In this document: one piece after another, positions 33,837 to 46,866 of the stretch
Layout: each line of letters opens with the position of its first letter
Position numbering within the stretch: the first letter of the stretch is position 1
DNA from: Pristionchus mayeri
Lineage: Eukaryota > Nematoda > Chromadorea > Rhabditida > Neodiplogasteridae
Direction of reading: 5' to 3'
Assembly: GCA_036245805.1 (NCBI GenBank)
Contig: BTRK01000002.1
Location: 43,630,661 to 43,694,660 of the forward strand
Length of the DNA stretch: 64,000 bases
Made by a program: the position numbers and the translations under genes
The notes under the pieces: generated by a model
Seen by the model: the letters and a program-made list of their open reading frames with translations, nothing else
The model's database searches: none
Told to the model about the DNA's origin: nothing

Positions 33837-36265
33837 GTCTTCGTGTTTTCTGGTTAGCACATTCCATAATGTGTACCACCTCACTTGCACCCCTCCCTCA
33901 TTATGGCAATAAATCCATTTAAACGAATTTGGATGAATATAACCCGGAAAAATATAGCACTTCCGTTGTTAACAATTGTTTCATAGAAGAAAAAAATACG
34001 CGTCATTCGGATGAACGGGAAAACCCCTTTCGATGGTCGTTTTTGGACAGGAAATCGTGTAAGCCATTCACTTCGAGTATCCTAAAATATAGTAACGATA
34101 TTGTCTAGTTGAAATCCGATAAATCTGAATTGCATTGACGCATTATTTGACAAAATCTCATAAAATGTTCTTCATTTTTCGCTGTGAATGACAGAAATGG
34201 TCAGAGTGAATGCTCAGTGTGGTTCTTCCTGTGTTCTACCCATACTTTGTATTCTTAATTTCCTATTCCTTCTATCTGCTTATTCTTGAATTATTCAAGA
34301 GAATGAGGAAATTGTTTTCTCCTCACACCCTATTCCCCCTCTTTATTTATTGACCCACTTGTTCTTCGCTACTTGTAAGGGGTGATCAGAAAAGTTAATT
34401 TGCTGGCTCATATGTTGCTTTTTCTTCTGTCCCTTTCGCCTATCTGGTCTTTTCGAGCCTCTTTCTGCCCGTATATGTGCCCATATGTGAACTATGAGTA
34501 CCTTATTAGCAAAGCTCTCTGCCCACGTTGTTTGTTGCACACTTCCACTTATTCCGCCCGTAAATATTTTAGATTGTTGTTGCGCGCTTTTCTAGAAGTG
34601 GGTAAATAAACAACGAAAAGGCACTGAATGTCGTTCAAGTCTGTTAAGAGTTATGAAAAGTGGGCACTAGGTATATCTATCACAGGAATTATGTCATAGC
34701 TCTCATGCGATCTAGTACCCTCAGGAGCTCTCTGATGCACATGGCTTTGAAGCTTGTGTTGTTAGCTTTATTGTGTAACTTGACGCCCACTTTCCGCCCT
34801 ATCGCGTGATTCTGCATCCTCGTCTTATTTTCCCTCCTGGGTCCATTCGATGGCAGATTGGTTCCATTTCCGACAGGCGTCTTTCACGATCAACGAATAC
34901 CATTCTCTAGTATGATTATTGCCAATGAGGAACGTGCGAAGAAAAGTAAATGCAATGCTTCACACTCCCCAAAATAGGCCTCTGCAATTCACCACGCAAC
35001 GCTACTACGGGCACGTCTATGAGATGTCTGAACCAGATATGGAGACATACTATTAAAAACAACTTGAAATAGGATTACAGACGAATCCGTGAAGAAGCCC
35101 AGAGTAATAGGACGAGATTTCTAAATTCAGACTAAACGTTTCTAGAATATATCAACGCATTGTTTCTACGGGAGTGTCGTTGAACGATTTGCAAAGCTAG
35201 AAACATATCAAGAATGTGTTGAATGCGGACGCGCTCATTTACCATCGTTCTTGTTCGTCTCCTTCGAGAACCACCCTCTTTTTTCGAATTGCTTCCAAAC
35301 TAAATGTCGTTGCTTCAGCTCCGACCCTTGTTAGTCGTCAAAGTTTAATTTGAAGCTGACGCATTACAAACCCCCTGTTGGTGGTGTCCTCTCGTCATAA
35401 TACAGGTGCCTACCATACCAGGTGAGACAGAACAGGCATTCAATCCTCCTATTGTCGGTAAGGTGGTATTAGGTTGATGCAAAAGTTTCTCCCTATTTTA
35501 TTTTTTTAACTTTCTCCAGCCATATTTGCCTGACTGTAATTTCCATTTAACAGTAGTTGCGGACGTATTGGTAGATTACAATTCCCCCTGGAAATCTTAG
35601 TACGGGAATAAATAATTAAAATGTCAAAATCTCAAAATTTTGCACTTTTTTGTGTACTTTGTTGAACACTACCATTTGAACACACGCTAATAATTGATTT
35701 TGCCCATCTGAAGAGTGATACTACTCAAGTTGCTCTTCAAGAATATTAGAAAATATAAAACCTTCAATAGGCGTTGAAAGCTGAGAATTATCAAAATTGC
35801 TGATTTCCCTGTTCAAATTTCGTAATTTTGTTTTATCAAGCAGCTATGTACGAGTAGCCCTCTCCAGTTTAAGAGTAATATTAAGACTGGCGAGTACTTC
35901 ATTGTCCAACACAATATGGTTTACTGAGCCAACGGCTAAACATTCGGGGCTATGAAATGTAATTCTGCAGAAATTTATCTCGCGGAATTATCTAATTAGG
36001 CGCTCATCTCAGCTTGGCATGACGGCACACTGATATTGAATTACATTCATGAGCATCCCCAGTTATCATATTTTACATTGGTATGTATCATTAACCCCTA
36101 TCTCCTTTCCCCATTTTGCAATAACATTATAAAAAAAATTAATTTGACAATCAATTTTGTGAAATTTGACGGATTGCTGTATCGACGCTGCTAATTGTCA
36201 AGAACTGGGATACGGCTCGTTATAAAGAGTATTCATGTACCCTTTTACCCTAGAAGCACTTTTTC
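33837..36265. other. Intergenic region with repeat remnants
   Basis: No gene seen. At 34290-34370 there is a fragment of the receptor-upstream block (TTGTTTTCTCCTCACACCC). At about 34668-34723 there is a 56 bp MITE remnant (GGCACTAGG ... CTAGTACC). At 35472 there is one terminus of the mariner-type family of 21212-25024 (TTAGGTTGATGCAAAAGTTT), with no partner found. The remainder is AT-rich. Confidence 0.45.
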
Positions 36266-36304
36266 GTTCCCTAGAAGCATTTTGGTCAGCAGGGATACGT
36301 AGTC
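36266..36304. repeat. Dispersed repeat R1, copy 3
   Basis: CCCTAGAAGCATTTTGGTCA followed by GCAGGGATACGTAGTCC matches the core at 3309-3345. A short partial copy (CCCTAGAAGCACTTTT) sits immediately upstream at about 36248. Confidence 0.55.
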
Positions 36305-36523
36305 CTAGCACCAGTCAGCCGGACTGCACGCCTAGGGTAGTCGACGACTACTAGTCGTCTCTTGACGTATGTAAAGAAATTGTATGCAAAAAAATGGTTC
36401 TAAGAATTCGTAATGAGTAATAATTCTCACACATTTTCTCCATTACAACAATTAATTAGGACGATCTTTTAAAAAAGACCATCGCCAGAAAAATTTTAAA
36501 ACTATTAAATAAAAGCTTTCCAG

Positions 36524-37076
36524 CCGAGTCATATGCTCTCTGCCTCAGTCCTTCCACGGAGAAAGAAAAATGGTTTGGATGCAAACAATGCTCGTGGTCA
36601 ACATTCTCACGCTGGTGCCGTATACACTGACCTGGATAAATCTTCGGACCAGAGATGGTTTGGATTTGAGAATGCGGATAAATGATTGTGAAAACTTGCA
36701 GAGTCATCATACACGAAACGAGTGTTCCGAGCGATTGCTCTGGTGATGATATTCGATGTGGGAGGATGGTTGACTGCTGTTGCGTTGACAAAGCTAATCC
36801 ACATCATTGACATATCAGGTGATTTTAAAATATATTCAGACAAATGAACCCACATTTATTCCAGAGTAGAGCCAAGGTGAAAATGTAGATTTACCCCTGT
36901 GTTCTTCATCCAATGTGCTAATATTGAAGTCTACTATACAAATCGAGATACGCAAAGTCATTGAAAATACTATGATAGTTCATTTCAGACGGAAGTAGAC
37001 TTGTCCTGTTAAAATCCTGTGGATGCATTGTCCACATTGGAATATCGGTCAAACCCTTCATTTACTATAGCACAAG
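36524..37076 (+). pseudogene. srsx-like receptor remnant B (three exons)
   Basis: Only the exons for RVICSLPQSFHG through TWINLR (36524 on), SSYTKRVFRAIALVMIFDVG (about 36700-36818) and LVLLKSCGCIVHIGISVKPF (about 36990-37076) are present. Splice sites are good. The seven upstream exons' equivalents and the final tail exon are missing, and no start is available. It is a truncated copy of the neighbouring receptors, probably left by an unequal exchange or deletion. Confidence 0.8.
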
Positions 37077-37329
37077 GTGAAGTTTAGGCTTGTTCTACAT
37101 TTAATCTCGATAGCCACAATTTAACACCCTTGCACTGTCTCAAATTGCGTTGAACCACATTCACTGCTGTTGGAAAAACTCGAAGATAAATATATCTCCG
37201 TGGTTGTCTCTTTTTTAAAAGCAGAAATGCGGCGACGCTGTGAACGCTCACGCTTTTACTGGCAAGTTCAGAGGAAATGCTCATTCTTGAAATGCATTCA
37301 TCAGCACAGATACAGCCATGACGCTTGAA

Positions 37330-37770
37330 TAAATCTGTTCAGTCTTCTGTTCCCACGAATCGTAGAGCCATTCAGACTGTTTTCGAGCACGATGCGCCCA
37401 CTCTACTGGAATTCCGCCGTATTGTCCATCAGTCGTTCATATATAGTCTTCCATACTGCGGTTTTCTCTCGTTCCTCACATATGAAAAATGCGGAAAAGC
37501 CTCTGCACATGGCGGAATCGGCCATAACGGCCTCAATATGTATCATTTTCCTTTCTTCGCTCCCTCCTTTTCTCGCTCCTCCCTGTCTGTTTCCTCCAGC
37601 TGCTTAGTTTTGAATGAATCTTGAACGAATGAATCGGAAAAGCGTTTTCTCTCACCTCACATTTCCGGCTTTTCCACTGTCACCTATTTGTTCTTTCCTA
37701 CTTCTTTCCTTCCTCTCATACGGAATTCTCATCTCTTCTTACCTGTGTTTACATCTTCGAGTTCGTTTAA
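37330..37770 (+). promoter_or_regulatory. Receptor-upstream conserved block, copy 2
   Basis: Shares GACTGTTTTCGAGCACGATG, CAGTCGTTCATATA, CTCTCGTTCCTC and TGTCACCTATTTGTTC, in the same order, with 29486-30000. It lies about 300 bases before the start of receptor C. Non-coding; its role is inferred from position only. Confidence 0.4.
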
Positions 37771-38089
37771 TTCCCTAATGCATTATCCGATTCTCGAAAT
37801 GATGTTATAAATTGTAAGAAAACGTACGGCTCATTACAAACGAAAATTTATTTTAACGAATATTAATTCTACAATCTCATGCGTAGAATCCAGGCCATCT
37901 TTAGCTTCTTTAGCTTCTTGTTCGCTCCTTTAAGTAATCTTGGCATAACATTTCGAATTGTTGTGAACGAATTTCGCTTCCTTTTTTTCAAAAAAACATA
38001 ATTGGATAAATACTACTTTGCGTTACTCGCTTCCTTATTCTTGTTGCTACTTATTTGATTCGAAGGTGAACTTTCTGTGACTTCCTGAG

Positions 38090-40857
38090 ATGGCTCCAGA
38101 GCTTGATAGTGTTCACTGGATCGCGGCAAAGGTAAGAAGGCTGTATGAATGTGAGAATCATTAAACATAGTCTGATCTCAATTGTGAAATGGTGTATGTG
38201 TGATGTCAAATCTCCCCATTTTTTAGCACATATATGCTCTAGAGGCGCTCATATCTACATTCGGAATCATAGCCAACTCAATGCTTCTTGTGGCCACCAT
38301 TCGTTCGAAGTAATTTACAAATATGGTAAATGAAAACAATATTTTTTTTCATTTTAGATTCCTCAAATCCAAATGCAACTTCTTGATCGGTGCATGCGCA
38401 TTGTTCGACGTCATTCACCTTGTCAGTTTTTTTCTAACGTTGCTAAAATTACGAAGGAAAGGGAAGGGAAAGGATATAGCAATCTGCGTGATTCAGTTCG
38501 GCAACTATCCCGGTCTTACCATAATGATCGGTGACGGTTATATCGATTCGTTGACATGCTGCGCTATGGAGGTGCATAAGTTCGTCGCAGTGGTTATGCG
38601 ATTTATCATTCAGTTTCTTCCCGAAATCGGCGTGTATGCCGGCTGCTTCTGCGTTCTCTCAATGGGCCTCGATCGACTAATATCCGTCTCGATGGCAGTG
38701 TTCTACCGGAATGTCAATCGACGTCGATATCTGGCGGTATTATCCTTGTTTTCTTTGCTGGCAAACAATCTATTTAGGCACAACTTGTCGCGATTTGCAT
38801 GTTTTCATTATATTCTCCATTCCTCGTCTTCAAGTACTACGAACCTCGGTAAGTTTGACTGTGAAGATCATCCAGAGATCATCTAAAACAAATTCCAGCC
38901 GCGTCATATGCTCCCTTCCCCAGTCCTTCCACGGAGAGGGAAAAGTGTTTGGATGCAAACAATGCTTGTGGTGAACATACTCACACTGGTGCCATATGCA
39001 CTAACCTGGATAAATCTTCGGTCCAGAGAAGGTTAAGACTCCTTGTGAAGTTGGAAACTGCTTTCAAGTCAGTCAAAAATGCAATATATCAGGTTGTAAC
39101 ATAAGTTTTGTCGCGTCCAATCTCTTATGCATTTTAACCTCAGAAATTCTTCGAATTAATTTAATCTCAATTTCGTTATTCATCATCAGTGAGGGCCTTC
39201 GTACTCTTTCTTACGCGCTTTACTTCAGTCCTGTCAAGGCAGTTGAGGAGGCACATTAGTCAGACAAAGTTGTACTGAGATAAGGATTACAAATCATTTT
39301 CACGCATCAGCTCTTCTTGAAAAGGATAAATTATGCCGATTTTGTGTGATTTGCGTAAAGTACTACATATGTGCATAATTTTGAACCACTCACGGATAAT
39401 GACAAACGAAAATCGTTCTAGAAATGTAGACGAGTTTGTATAATGTGGATGGTTGGTGACGGTCGCGAAAACTTTCGCAAGCCGAATTTTCTTCTCAATA
39501 GATATCCAGATCCAAATAGTGGTGGAATATAGTTCACCCAAAGTGGTCAGTATGCAGACAAAGTTTGGGGTAGATTGGGTTCTATTGAGATAAGTGGCTC
39601 CATTCAGAACGATGGTATGTAAATTAAACTAATGAAATTGGCACTTTGTTCATATTCCTACCTCGCACACATGTTCAATATCTGATTGTTGTGTCCATCC
39701 TTGTTGTGTCCATCCTAACCATAAACCCTTCCCTTACTAGTATCTACTTGGGATAAGTTTGGAAATAAATAGCTTTTGAATGACAATCTTTAATTCGAAA
39801 CACCTAAACTTGCATATTTTGGTAAAATTGTGCGCGAATTGAATTAATAAAATTTAAATTTCCCACAAGTGGAGTGTTCTTTCTCTCACTTGTTTAATGA
39901 TAAATTATACCTCCATGAGTGGTAATTGGAACGCACTTATGTTAGTCACTGTTGTTGCAATTCTGGATTCAGAAGAGTTGGTCAAGTTGGCTACGAATCA
40001 GCGGCTAACCTTACACTTAGTGAAGTATATCTTTGATTCCGCTCAACATAGCACCATATCTGGCGTATATTTTGAAAGAGCATTGACGGGGTATATCACC
40101 ATGCTGTAGAAATTTGGTTCATTATTCATCTCTGCGAACTAGCACCTGATCAAACGAATTAAAAAAATCTGCACCAAATTTAAATCAGTTCATATTAATA
40201 TTTTTCGCATAGCCAGCGTGCGCAGTTCAGCTCTACCCTATGGTTTGAATGTGCATGAACACCCCAAAGATATACTAGGAGGTCAGGCATTGATAATGTT
40301 TGAGAAGTATCCTTCATGGAAATATTGTGAACCTCCGAAATGCGACAAAACTTATGTTACAACCTAATAATTATTTCAGGTTCGTGTTACATGAAACGAG
40401 TATTTCAAGCAATTGCACTAGTGATGATGTTCAATGTTGGCGGATGGCTGACAAGTGTTGCACTGACCAAGATAATCCACAGTGTGGACTTATCAGGTGA
40501 TTTATCACTGAACTTGCAGCAATTAAGTTTGGTATTTTCGAAAATGGAAGTGCATTTCAGAAGGACGCAGGCTTGTCTTGTTAAAATCCTGCGGGTGCAT
40601 TGTCCACTTTGCAATATCTATCAAGCCGATAATATATTATTACACAAGGTCTACCATATATTTTTCTAATTAATTTAATGAAGATAAGTTTCAGTACCGA
40701 ATATCACAATGTCTTTAGGAGTTTGTTCGGTTTTGACACATCTCGCTCTTTTACGAGCAATAACTCAAACTTACTTATTGACAAGAACATGATGGAGGAG
40801 CGAGTCGAGCCTACGAATTCTAATGATAATCTTAATGTTTACTGTGTAACTGAATGA
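38090..40857 (+). pseudogene. srsx-like receptor C, frameshifted and transposon-bearing
   Basis: Start at 38090 (MAPELDSVHWIAAK), with the ten-exon layout and all helix segments recognisable (STFGIIANSMLLVAT, KCNFLIGACALFDVIHL, GCFCVLSMGLDRLISVS, VGGWLTSVALTK, KPIIYYYT). In the seventh exon one base appears missing near 38941-38950 relative to the paralogues, which throws the frame into an early stop. The next intron has swollen to about 1.35 kb through the mariner-type element 39089-40367, but its splice sites remain. The tail exon ends at 40855-40857. Either a recent pseudogene or an assembly error. Confidence 0.7.
39089..40367. mobile_element. Mariner-type non-autonomous element, copy 2
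   Basis: Homologous over its whole length to 10012-11271, with the same TCAGGTTGTAACATAAG ends and flanking TA (39087-39088 and 40368-40369). It is inserted in an intron of receptor C, so it arrived after that gene copy formed or was duplicated with it. The two copies differ by scattered substitutions and small indels. Confidence 0.88.
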
Positions 40858-41189
40858 ATTGTTCATTTTATGATATCATACATTGTCTCGCATTCTAGTG
40901 CGTACATATCATGATTTGGCTCCATTCTTCATTGTAGCGCAAAGTTTCTTCGTAATTAACAGAAAACAATGAAGGAGAACTCGAAGGTACATATTCCATT
41001 TTCGAATGGTGATATGTGGAAGACACTCGCTATTAATATGTCCGAATCTACAATAGCATAATACAGAAGTGCATCATGCGCAATGAACTCTGGTAATAAA
41101 TGGAGAGGGAAACACAATTTTCGGTATCGAAACGTAATCATACATGGAGCAATATGAGAAGAAAAATGTGGATCTAGGGAACGCATAAT

Positions 41190-42792
41190 TCAATTATTTG
41201 ATACACATTCAGGTACTAAATTGATCACAAGCTTGATTTGCTCCTTAATCTGATTTTTGTCAGTACGGGAATCAGGGCGTCGCGGATTTGAATAAGCCCT
41301 GTCGAATCCGAACAATGCCCGGAAGGCCTTATTATATTCAATACTGAAATTTATGTAAATAGAGTCACATATGTGCCTAAGCTAACCTCGTGTTATAGTA
41401 AATGATAGGTTTGATAGATATTCCAAGCTGCACAATGCAACCACAGCAGAAGAAGAGGGCAAGTTTGGATTCATCTGATATTCTTTCATATTTTCAAGGA
41501 CATTTCGAGCAAAATTAATAGTATATCACCTGACATGGCTGACGTCTGTATTAGCTTTCCTATGCTAACAGCCGTCAACCATCCGCCTACATCGAATATC
41601 ATGACTAGAGAAATTGCTCGGAACACCCGTTTCGTATAGGATGACTCTGAAAGCATTTCAGTTCTTCTTTGATTGAATACCAGCCCATTAAATATATTTC
41701 TTTTGAACGTTGTTCAAAATGTCTATTTTACAATACAGGTCTATTTTCTTTCCAATTTTTGTTGGTATGAAATTAATCATGTGTCAACATTATCAAATCC
41801 TTACTTTCTCTGGAACGAAGATGTATCCAGGTCAGTGCATAAGGCACCAATGTGAGAATATTGACGCCAAGCATTATTTGTATCCACAAAGTTCTTCCAT
41901 CTCTGTAATATGCCTCGGAAATAGAGCAGATGACTCGGCTGGAAAAATATGCATTTTTGATCCGAGTTTCTGGTTGATGTTCAAAGTCACTACACCCCAA
42001 TTTGTATTCATATTGCGAGGAATGTGCATGGGATTTCCAGGTGCTTGATATTACCGAGGTTCATAGTATTTGAACATGAGAAAAGGAACTTGTGATGCAA
42101 ATAAACAAATCGCAGCAAGGTGCACCTGAAATGAATTGTTTTCCAGAAACTACTGGGAATAATACAGTCAGATATAGTCGTCGGTTGATATTACGATAGA
42201 ATACAACCACCGATACGGATATTAGTCGATCGACTCCAATTGCCAGAACACAAAAGCAGCCAGCATACAAACCTATTTTGGGAATAATCTGAATGGTAAC
42301 TATGATATTTTTTCGAAACACGGTAGTACCACTAGAGCGCAACACGTAAACGAGTTGATATATCCGTCACCGAACAATATTGATAGCCCGGGATATGTGC
42401 CAAACTGATTCGAAAACAATTGTAATACAGAAACACGAGAGAGACTCACAAGATGGACAACGTCAAATAACGCACAAGCGCCTATCAAGAAGTTGCATTT
42501 GGATTTGAGAGAACTGAAATCAAAGACCGTATAACTAAGTTTAGCGGAATTTCAAAATCACGTCGATTGAAAACTGGCCATGAGAAGCGCGGAATTGGTT
42601 ATAATGCCGAAAGTAGAAATTAGCACTTCCAGAGAATGAACGGTCTGGAAATATAGTTGAGATGTTCCGTATTTTTGAATAGCATGTTCTTGTGAGTATT
42701 CAGGTTGAACTCATTTAAGGCGTTGAATATTTCGAGAAACAAGACTTTACCTTTGTCGCGATCCATCGAGTGTTATCGAACTCGGGTGTCAT
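41190..42792 (-). CDS. srsx-like seven-helix chemoreceptor D
   Basis: Inverted member of the array; start at 42790-42792 (MTPEFDNTRWIATK). Exons in order give STFGIITNSALLMAS, KCNFLIGACALFDVVHL, FGTYPGLSILFGDGYINSF, GCFCVLAIGVDRLISVS, LAAICLFASQVPFLMF, the RVICSISEAYYRDG exon, VMIFDVGGWLTAVSIG, FFCCGCIVQLGISIKPIIYY and a tail exon (IEYNKAFRALFGFD...) with the stop at 41190-41192. I found no break. It is the only minus-strand srsx-like gene here, so a local inversion is implied. Role inferred from family: chemosensory receptor. Confidence 0.78.
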
Positions 42793-44994
42793 CTTGGAAA
42801 AACAACAACTGCAATTTAGAATCACTTAAAATGTACTTAAAGAACAGTGCGTTACACGAAACTTAATCAGTGGTCAGAACAGAGATTCGTTAAATTCGTT
42901 AGGAAGCAATTCGGACTGTCGAGGCGTTCACGAACAATCACTAAATTCTTGGAAATTAATTCGAACGCATGCAAGCGATGAATCTGCGTACCTCACTGTT
43001 TGAATCTCTCTTGTAATTATGAATTGATATAAAATTTTTGATTCTTTAACTTGGAAGAGATACCTAAGCATGGTGTATCATGAACTGAAATAGACGAATA
43101 AATAGTATCTTTACGTAACACAGGCCAAAGGAGAATTTGTTTTGGGCTGAACGTCGCTAAATTGGGGACGAATAACAAATTTATCCTTTGCGAAAGAATT
43201 GGCTATACTAGAGGGACCGAAAATGCACTGTACTTACGCATCACATTACAATTACTCATTGTTCGCTCTTAGAGATGTGGGGAACAACAAGCTCTAATAT
43301 TTAAAGACGACATGCCTAAATACGCGAAAAAAAGGCTCTTCTTTTTCAGAAAAAAAGAAATGGGCAGACAGAAGTAAGAAGCCAACATGAGAACCCTGTG
43401 AAGATTAGGTTTAGCTATCATCTTTCGCGTACAGGGAAACCGTAAACGGGGGTAACAATGGAACGGAAAACAATTTGTCAGGTTCCGTTCTTTCATGCAT
43501 AATCAGCGAAAGGAAATACAGAAGAGAAGAGAGCAATATTAGAGTATTGATAGGTGGGTGACGACTGAGACTCATTGTCGTTTGTCTGCCAAGGGAGGGA
43601 ATGATGGAGGAGGAATTGTCGCGGTAAATAATGGCTGAGTTATTTTTAAGGCGCATACAATTACTAGTCTAGCGATATGAGGATCTTACGAGTATAAGGC
43701 AAGTCGTGAGTGGAGAAAAGATGGGGAAGTCACACAAGTTATTTGGCAAAAACAACCAACTCTAAATGGAAAGGAAAGAGAAGGAGAACCCATATCGTTA
43801 AAAAACCGCTGTCAAGAAGGTTTCTATTCTACTCTTTCTAATCAACGAGCAACTGGTATCATTTGATAGGCCAGTTTTGGATATGTGAAGAGAATACGTA
43901 AATGGTTATGATCGTAAAATGATTGAAATTTATAGTGTATTATCGCACTATAAAAAACCGACAGCAAATATTTTCGATATCGAACTTAGAGACAACACAT
44001 TATTTAGGGCCCTGTATTACATCGATAGATTATCAATACAAATTTCTGAGCTCATGGTTGGTATAGGATATGCGAGTGAGCCGTAGTGTTCATTGTGCAA
44101 ACTATCTCTCTCCATTGAGTCGGTTTACGATCCAGATGCGTCCACTCTACTTGTAATCGACGCTAGTGTTCGTTAACCATTCATATAAGTGATTCCCGTC
44201 CACTTTAGCTGAAGTGCCTCTGATACGGTAAACCGCCAGTAAAGAGAACGCTATGCGAATATTTCCCACTCCTACCCTCACCCCACGCTCTGACCGTCGT
44301 ATTTTCCTCATTTTCACTCTTGTCGCCTCTCATTTTTCGAGCCTGCGAGAGTAGTTTTCCACAAATTCAAACACATCGCAAAGTGTCAGGCCTTAGAACC
44401 CAGTAAAGTGGAAATGCAAATAAGTGATCAGTTCGCATGTCTAAAAGATTTGTATTGTTTGAATTAAATTCGTTCGATAATGTTACAATGTATCGTCGTT
44501 CAGTGTAAGAGAAATGTGTTTTTGATCCGACCGGTTTCACTCAAGAAATCTTATGATTCGTATGTTCTCATTCCCCATTAAGCCGTCTCAGTGACCAGAA
44601 AGTCCATACCATATTTGCGAAGCCGTACTATCGAAATGCAAATTTAAAGTGAATCCGTAATAAACGAATTGGTGATTTATGTGAAACCTCTGAATGGAAC
44701 TAAACATGCTACTAGCAGTGGTATTATTAGACTCTCTGCACAGCAAGAGACAAGAGCGAAAATCAATGTTCTTGACTCGCATGCGTTTGCTTTCATTTCA
44801 TTCTTAATTATTTCGTTATCTAGCGGGATTTTTTTTTTCATTTTTTCCCGTCGCTTTCGGAATTGCTACAAGATTTCTTTAACGGTCTTCTTTTCCCATT
44901 ACTATTTTCAATTGAGATGTGTTTTGCTGCAGTTACATTATGTATCGTTCTTTTTTCGCTTTATAATCGAAATTACGTGCAACTCAGTTCAGAT
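42793..44994. other. Intergenic region between divergent receptors
   Basis: Holds the 5' flanks of receptor D (minus) and receptor E (plus). An inverted copy of the upstream block is at about 43420-43660 (its reverse strand reads TTCCGTTCCATTGTTACCC, shared with 29840-29865). A partial forward copy is at about 44100-44350. No gene seen. Confidence 0.4.
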
Positions 44995-46682
44995 ATGTCG
45001 CTGGAGTTCGATAGCATTCACTGGACTTCGGCTAAGGTAATGGAATATATATGAAATATGGGGTGATTGTCTTTAATTTCTCTTCGTATATTTTCAGTTA
45101 ATTTACTCATTAGAATCACTTATCTCAACTTTTGGTATCATCACCAATTTCATTCTTTTTCTGTCGACTTATCGATCAAAGTGAGCGTATTTTAGAAACA
45201 AATCATTGCAATGTATTTAATTTCAGTGCACTCAAGTCGAAATGCAACTTTTTGATCGGCACATGTGCGTTCTTCGACGTTATCCACCTAGTGAGTGTTA
45301 ATTATATGTTCATAAATTACATAAATAAACAAAAACAGATCGGAAATTATGCCGGACTCTCCATCATGATTGGCGACGGTCATATTGACGCATTTACATG
45401 CAACGCGTTACAGGTTTTACTACAAGAAGAGCTTTACTAATCATAAATTCCAGTTTATCCCGGAAATCGCAGTGTACGCCGGCTGCTTTTGCGTTCTTTC
45501 CATTGGTATCGACAGACTGTTATCCGTATTGCTGGTTGTAGTCTATCACAATGTGAAGAGACGACTATATTTGGCGGTATTTCCCCCGGATTTCCAGACA
45601 CAAGACTTAATTTTAGGTGCACCTATTGGCGATTTGTGCATTCGCACTGTACGCACCATTTATCATGTTCAAGTACTACCAGCCTCAGTAAGTGCGAGCA
45701 CGTGGGATTGATATTCTCACACATTCCCCGAGTATGGGACAGAAATATTCGAATTATAGTATTGGAAGAGCTGTTTTGGAAAGATATTCACAGAAATAAA
45801 CAAAAAGGCAATATTTGCAGCAAGGTGATTTGCTCAATTCCCGAGTCCTTCCACGGAGAGGGGAAAATTGTGTGGCTACAAACAATGCTCGTGGCCAACG
45901 TTCTCACGCTTATTCCCTACGCATTAACGTGGAGGAATCTTCGAAAGAGAGAAGGTTGGGGTGCCAAATGTATTGCAAATATTTCCAATCATTGAAACAC
46001 TTCACAAGTAGAATGGACTGATATTCGCAGACTCTTCCTACACTAAACGGGTGTTTCGAGCTATAACACTTGTGATGATATTCGATGTGGGCGGGTGGTT
46101 GACGGCTGTTGCCTTAGCCAAACTAATCTACACTGTAGACCTGTAGACCAGGTGACATAATTGTTTATCTTAATTTCATATTATAATTGCTTCATAATGT
46201 ATCAAGGACAAAGTTTACTATGATTTTGCTGTGCTCATCTGCACCTAACGAACTCTACGTCAGCTGAATGTAATCTTGGCCACAAACATAGTCACGTTGA
46301 AAATACGTTAGGTAACACGTCTCATGTTCTATGAGCCGTGCCCTTACACTACTGCGCGATTCTTGTCGAATTTCCCTTGCAAGCACTGGCCTCGAAAATA
46401 GCCATGCAGATGAATGCAGACTTGTCCTATTATACTGCTGCGGGTGCATAGTTCACTTTGGAATTTCCATCAAACCTGTCATCTACTACAACACAAGGTA
46501 CTTCCAGCTAAGCCGGTGTTCCAAATAACCGAAGCGCTTTCAGTACTGAGTATCGAAACGCTTTCCGGGCCTTGTTCGGATTCGAAAGCTCTTACGCCGT
46601 GCCGAGTAGCAACTCTAGTTCACTTGCGGGAAAGAAGCTACTGGAGGAGCGAATCGGGCTTAAGAGTCCGATAAATGTCTGA
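44995..46682 (+). CDS. srsx-like receptor E, with premature stop
   Basis: Start at 44995 (MSLEFDSIHWTSAK), then the usual ten exons: STFGIITNFILFLST, KCNFLIGTCAFFDVIHL, GCFCVLSIGIDRLLSVL, LLAICAFALYAPFIMF, NVLTLIPYALTW, VMIFDVGGWLTAVALA, YCCGCIVHFGISIKPVIYY and the tail to 46682. At the end of the eighth exon a small duplication (GTAGACC repeated) puts a TAG at 46144-46146 just before the normal donor. Used as spliced in the paralogues, this would remove helix 7 and the tail. It is therefore probably non-functional, unless a different donor is used. Confidence 0.7.
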
Positions 46683-46866
46683 ATCCGCCTGCAACGTAAC
46701 GCAATGACGAGTGGATTCGTCCATCGTTACATTCGTCCATCTTCACTTCCTGGTTCACATCACCACTTGTCCAACATGCTACTCTTTCACACCACTCCAT
46801 TCTAGCTCACAACACTTCCTTGTACGAGATAAATTTATCACATAAACATTTCATAATGCAGTATCT

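Noticed and set aside
35472..35520. A second complete mariner-type element beginning TTAGGTTGATGCAAAAG
   Set aside because: No inverted partner end was found within several kilobases, so only a lone terminus is supported.
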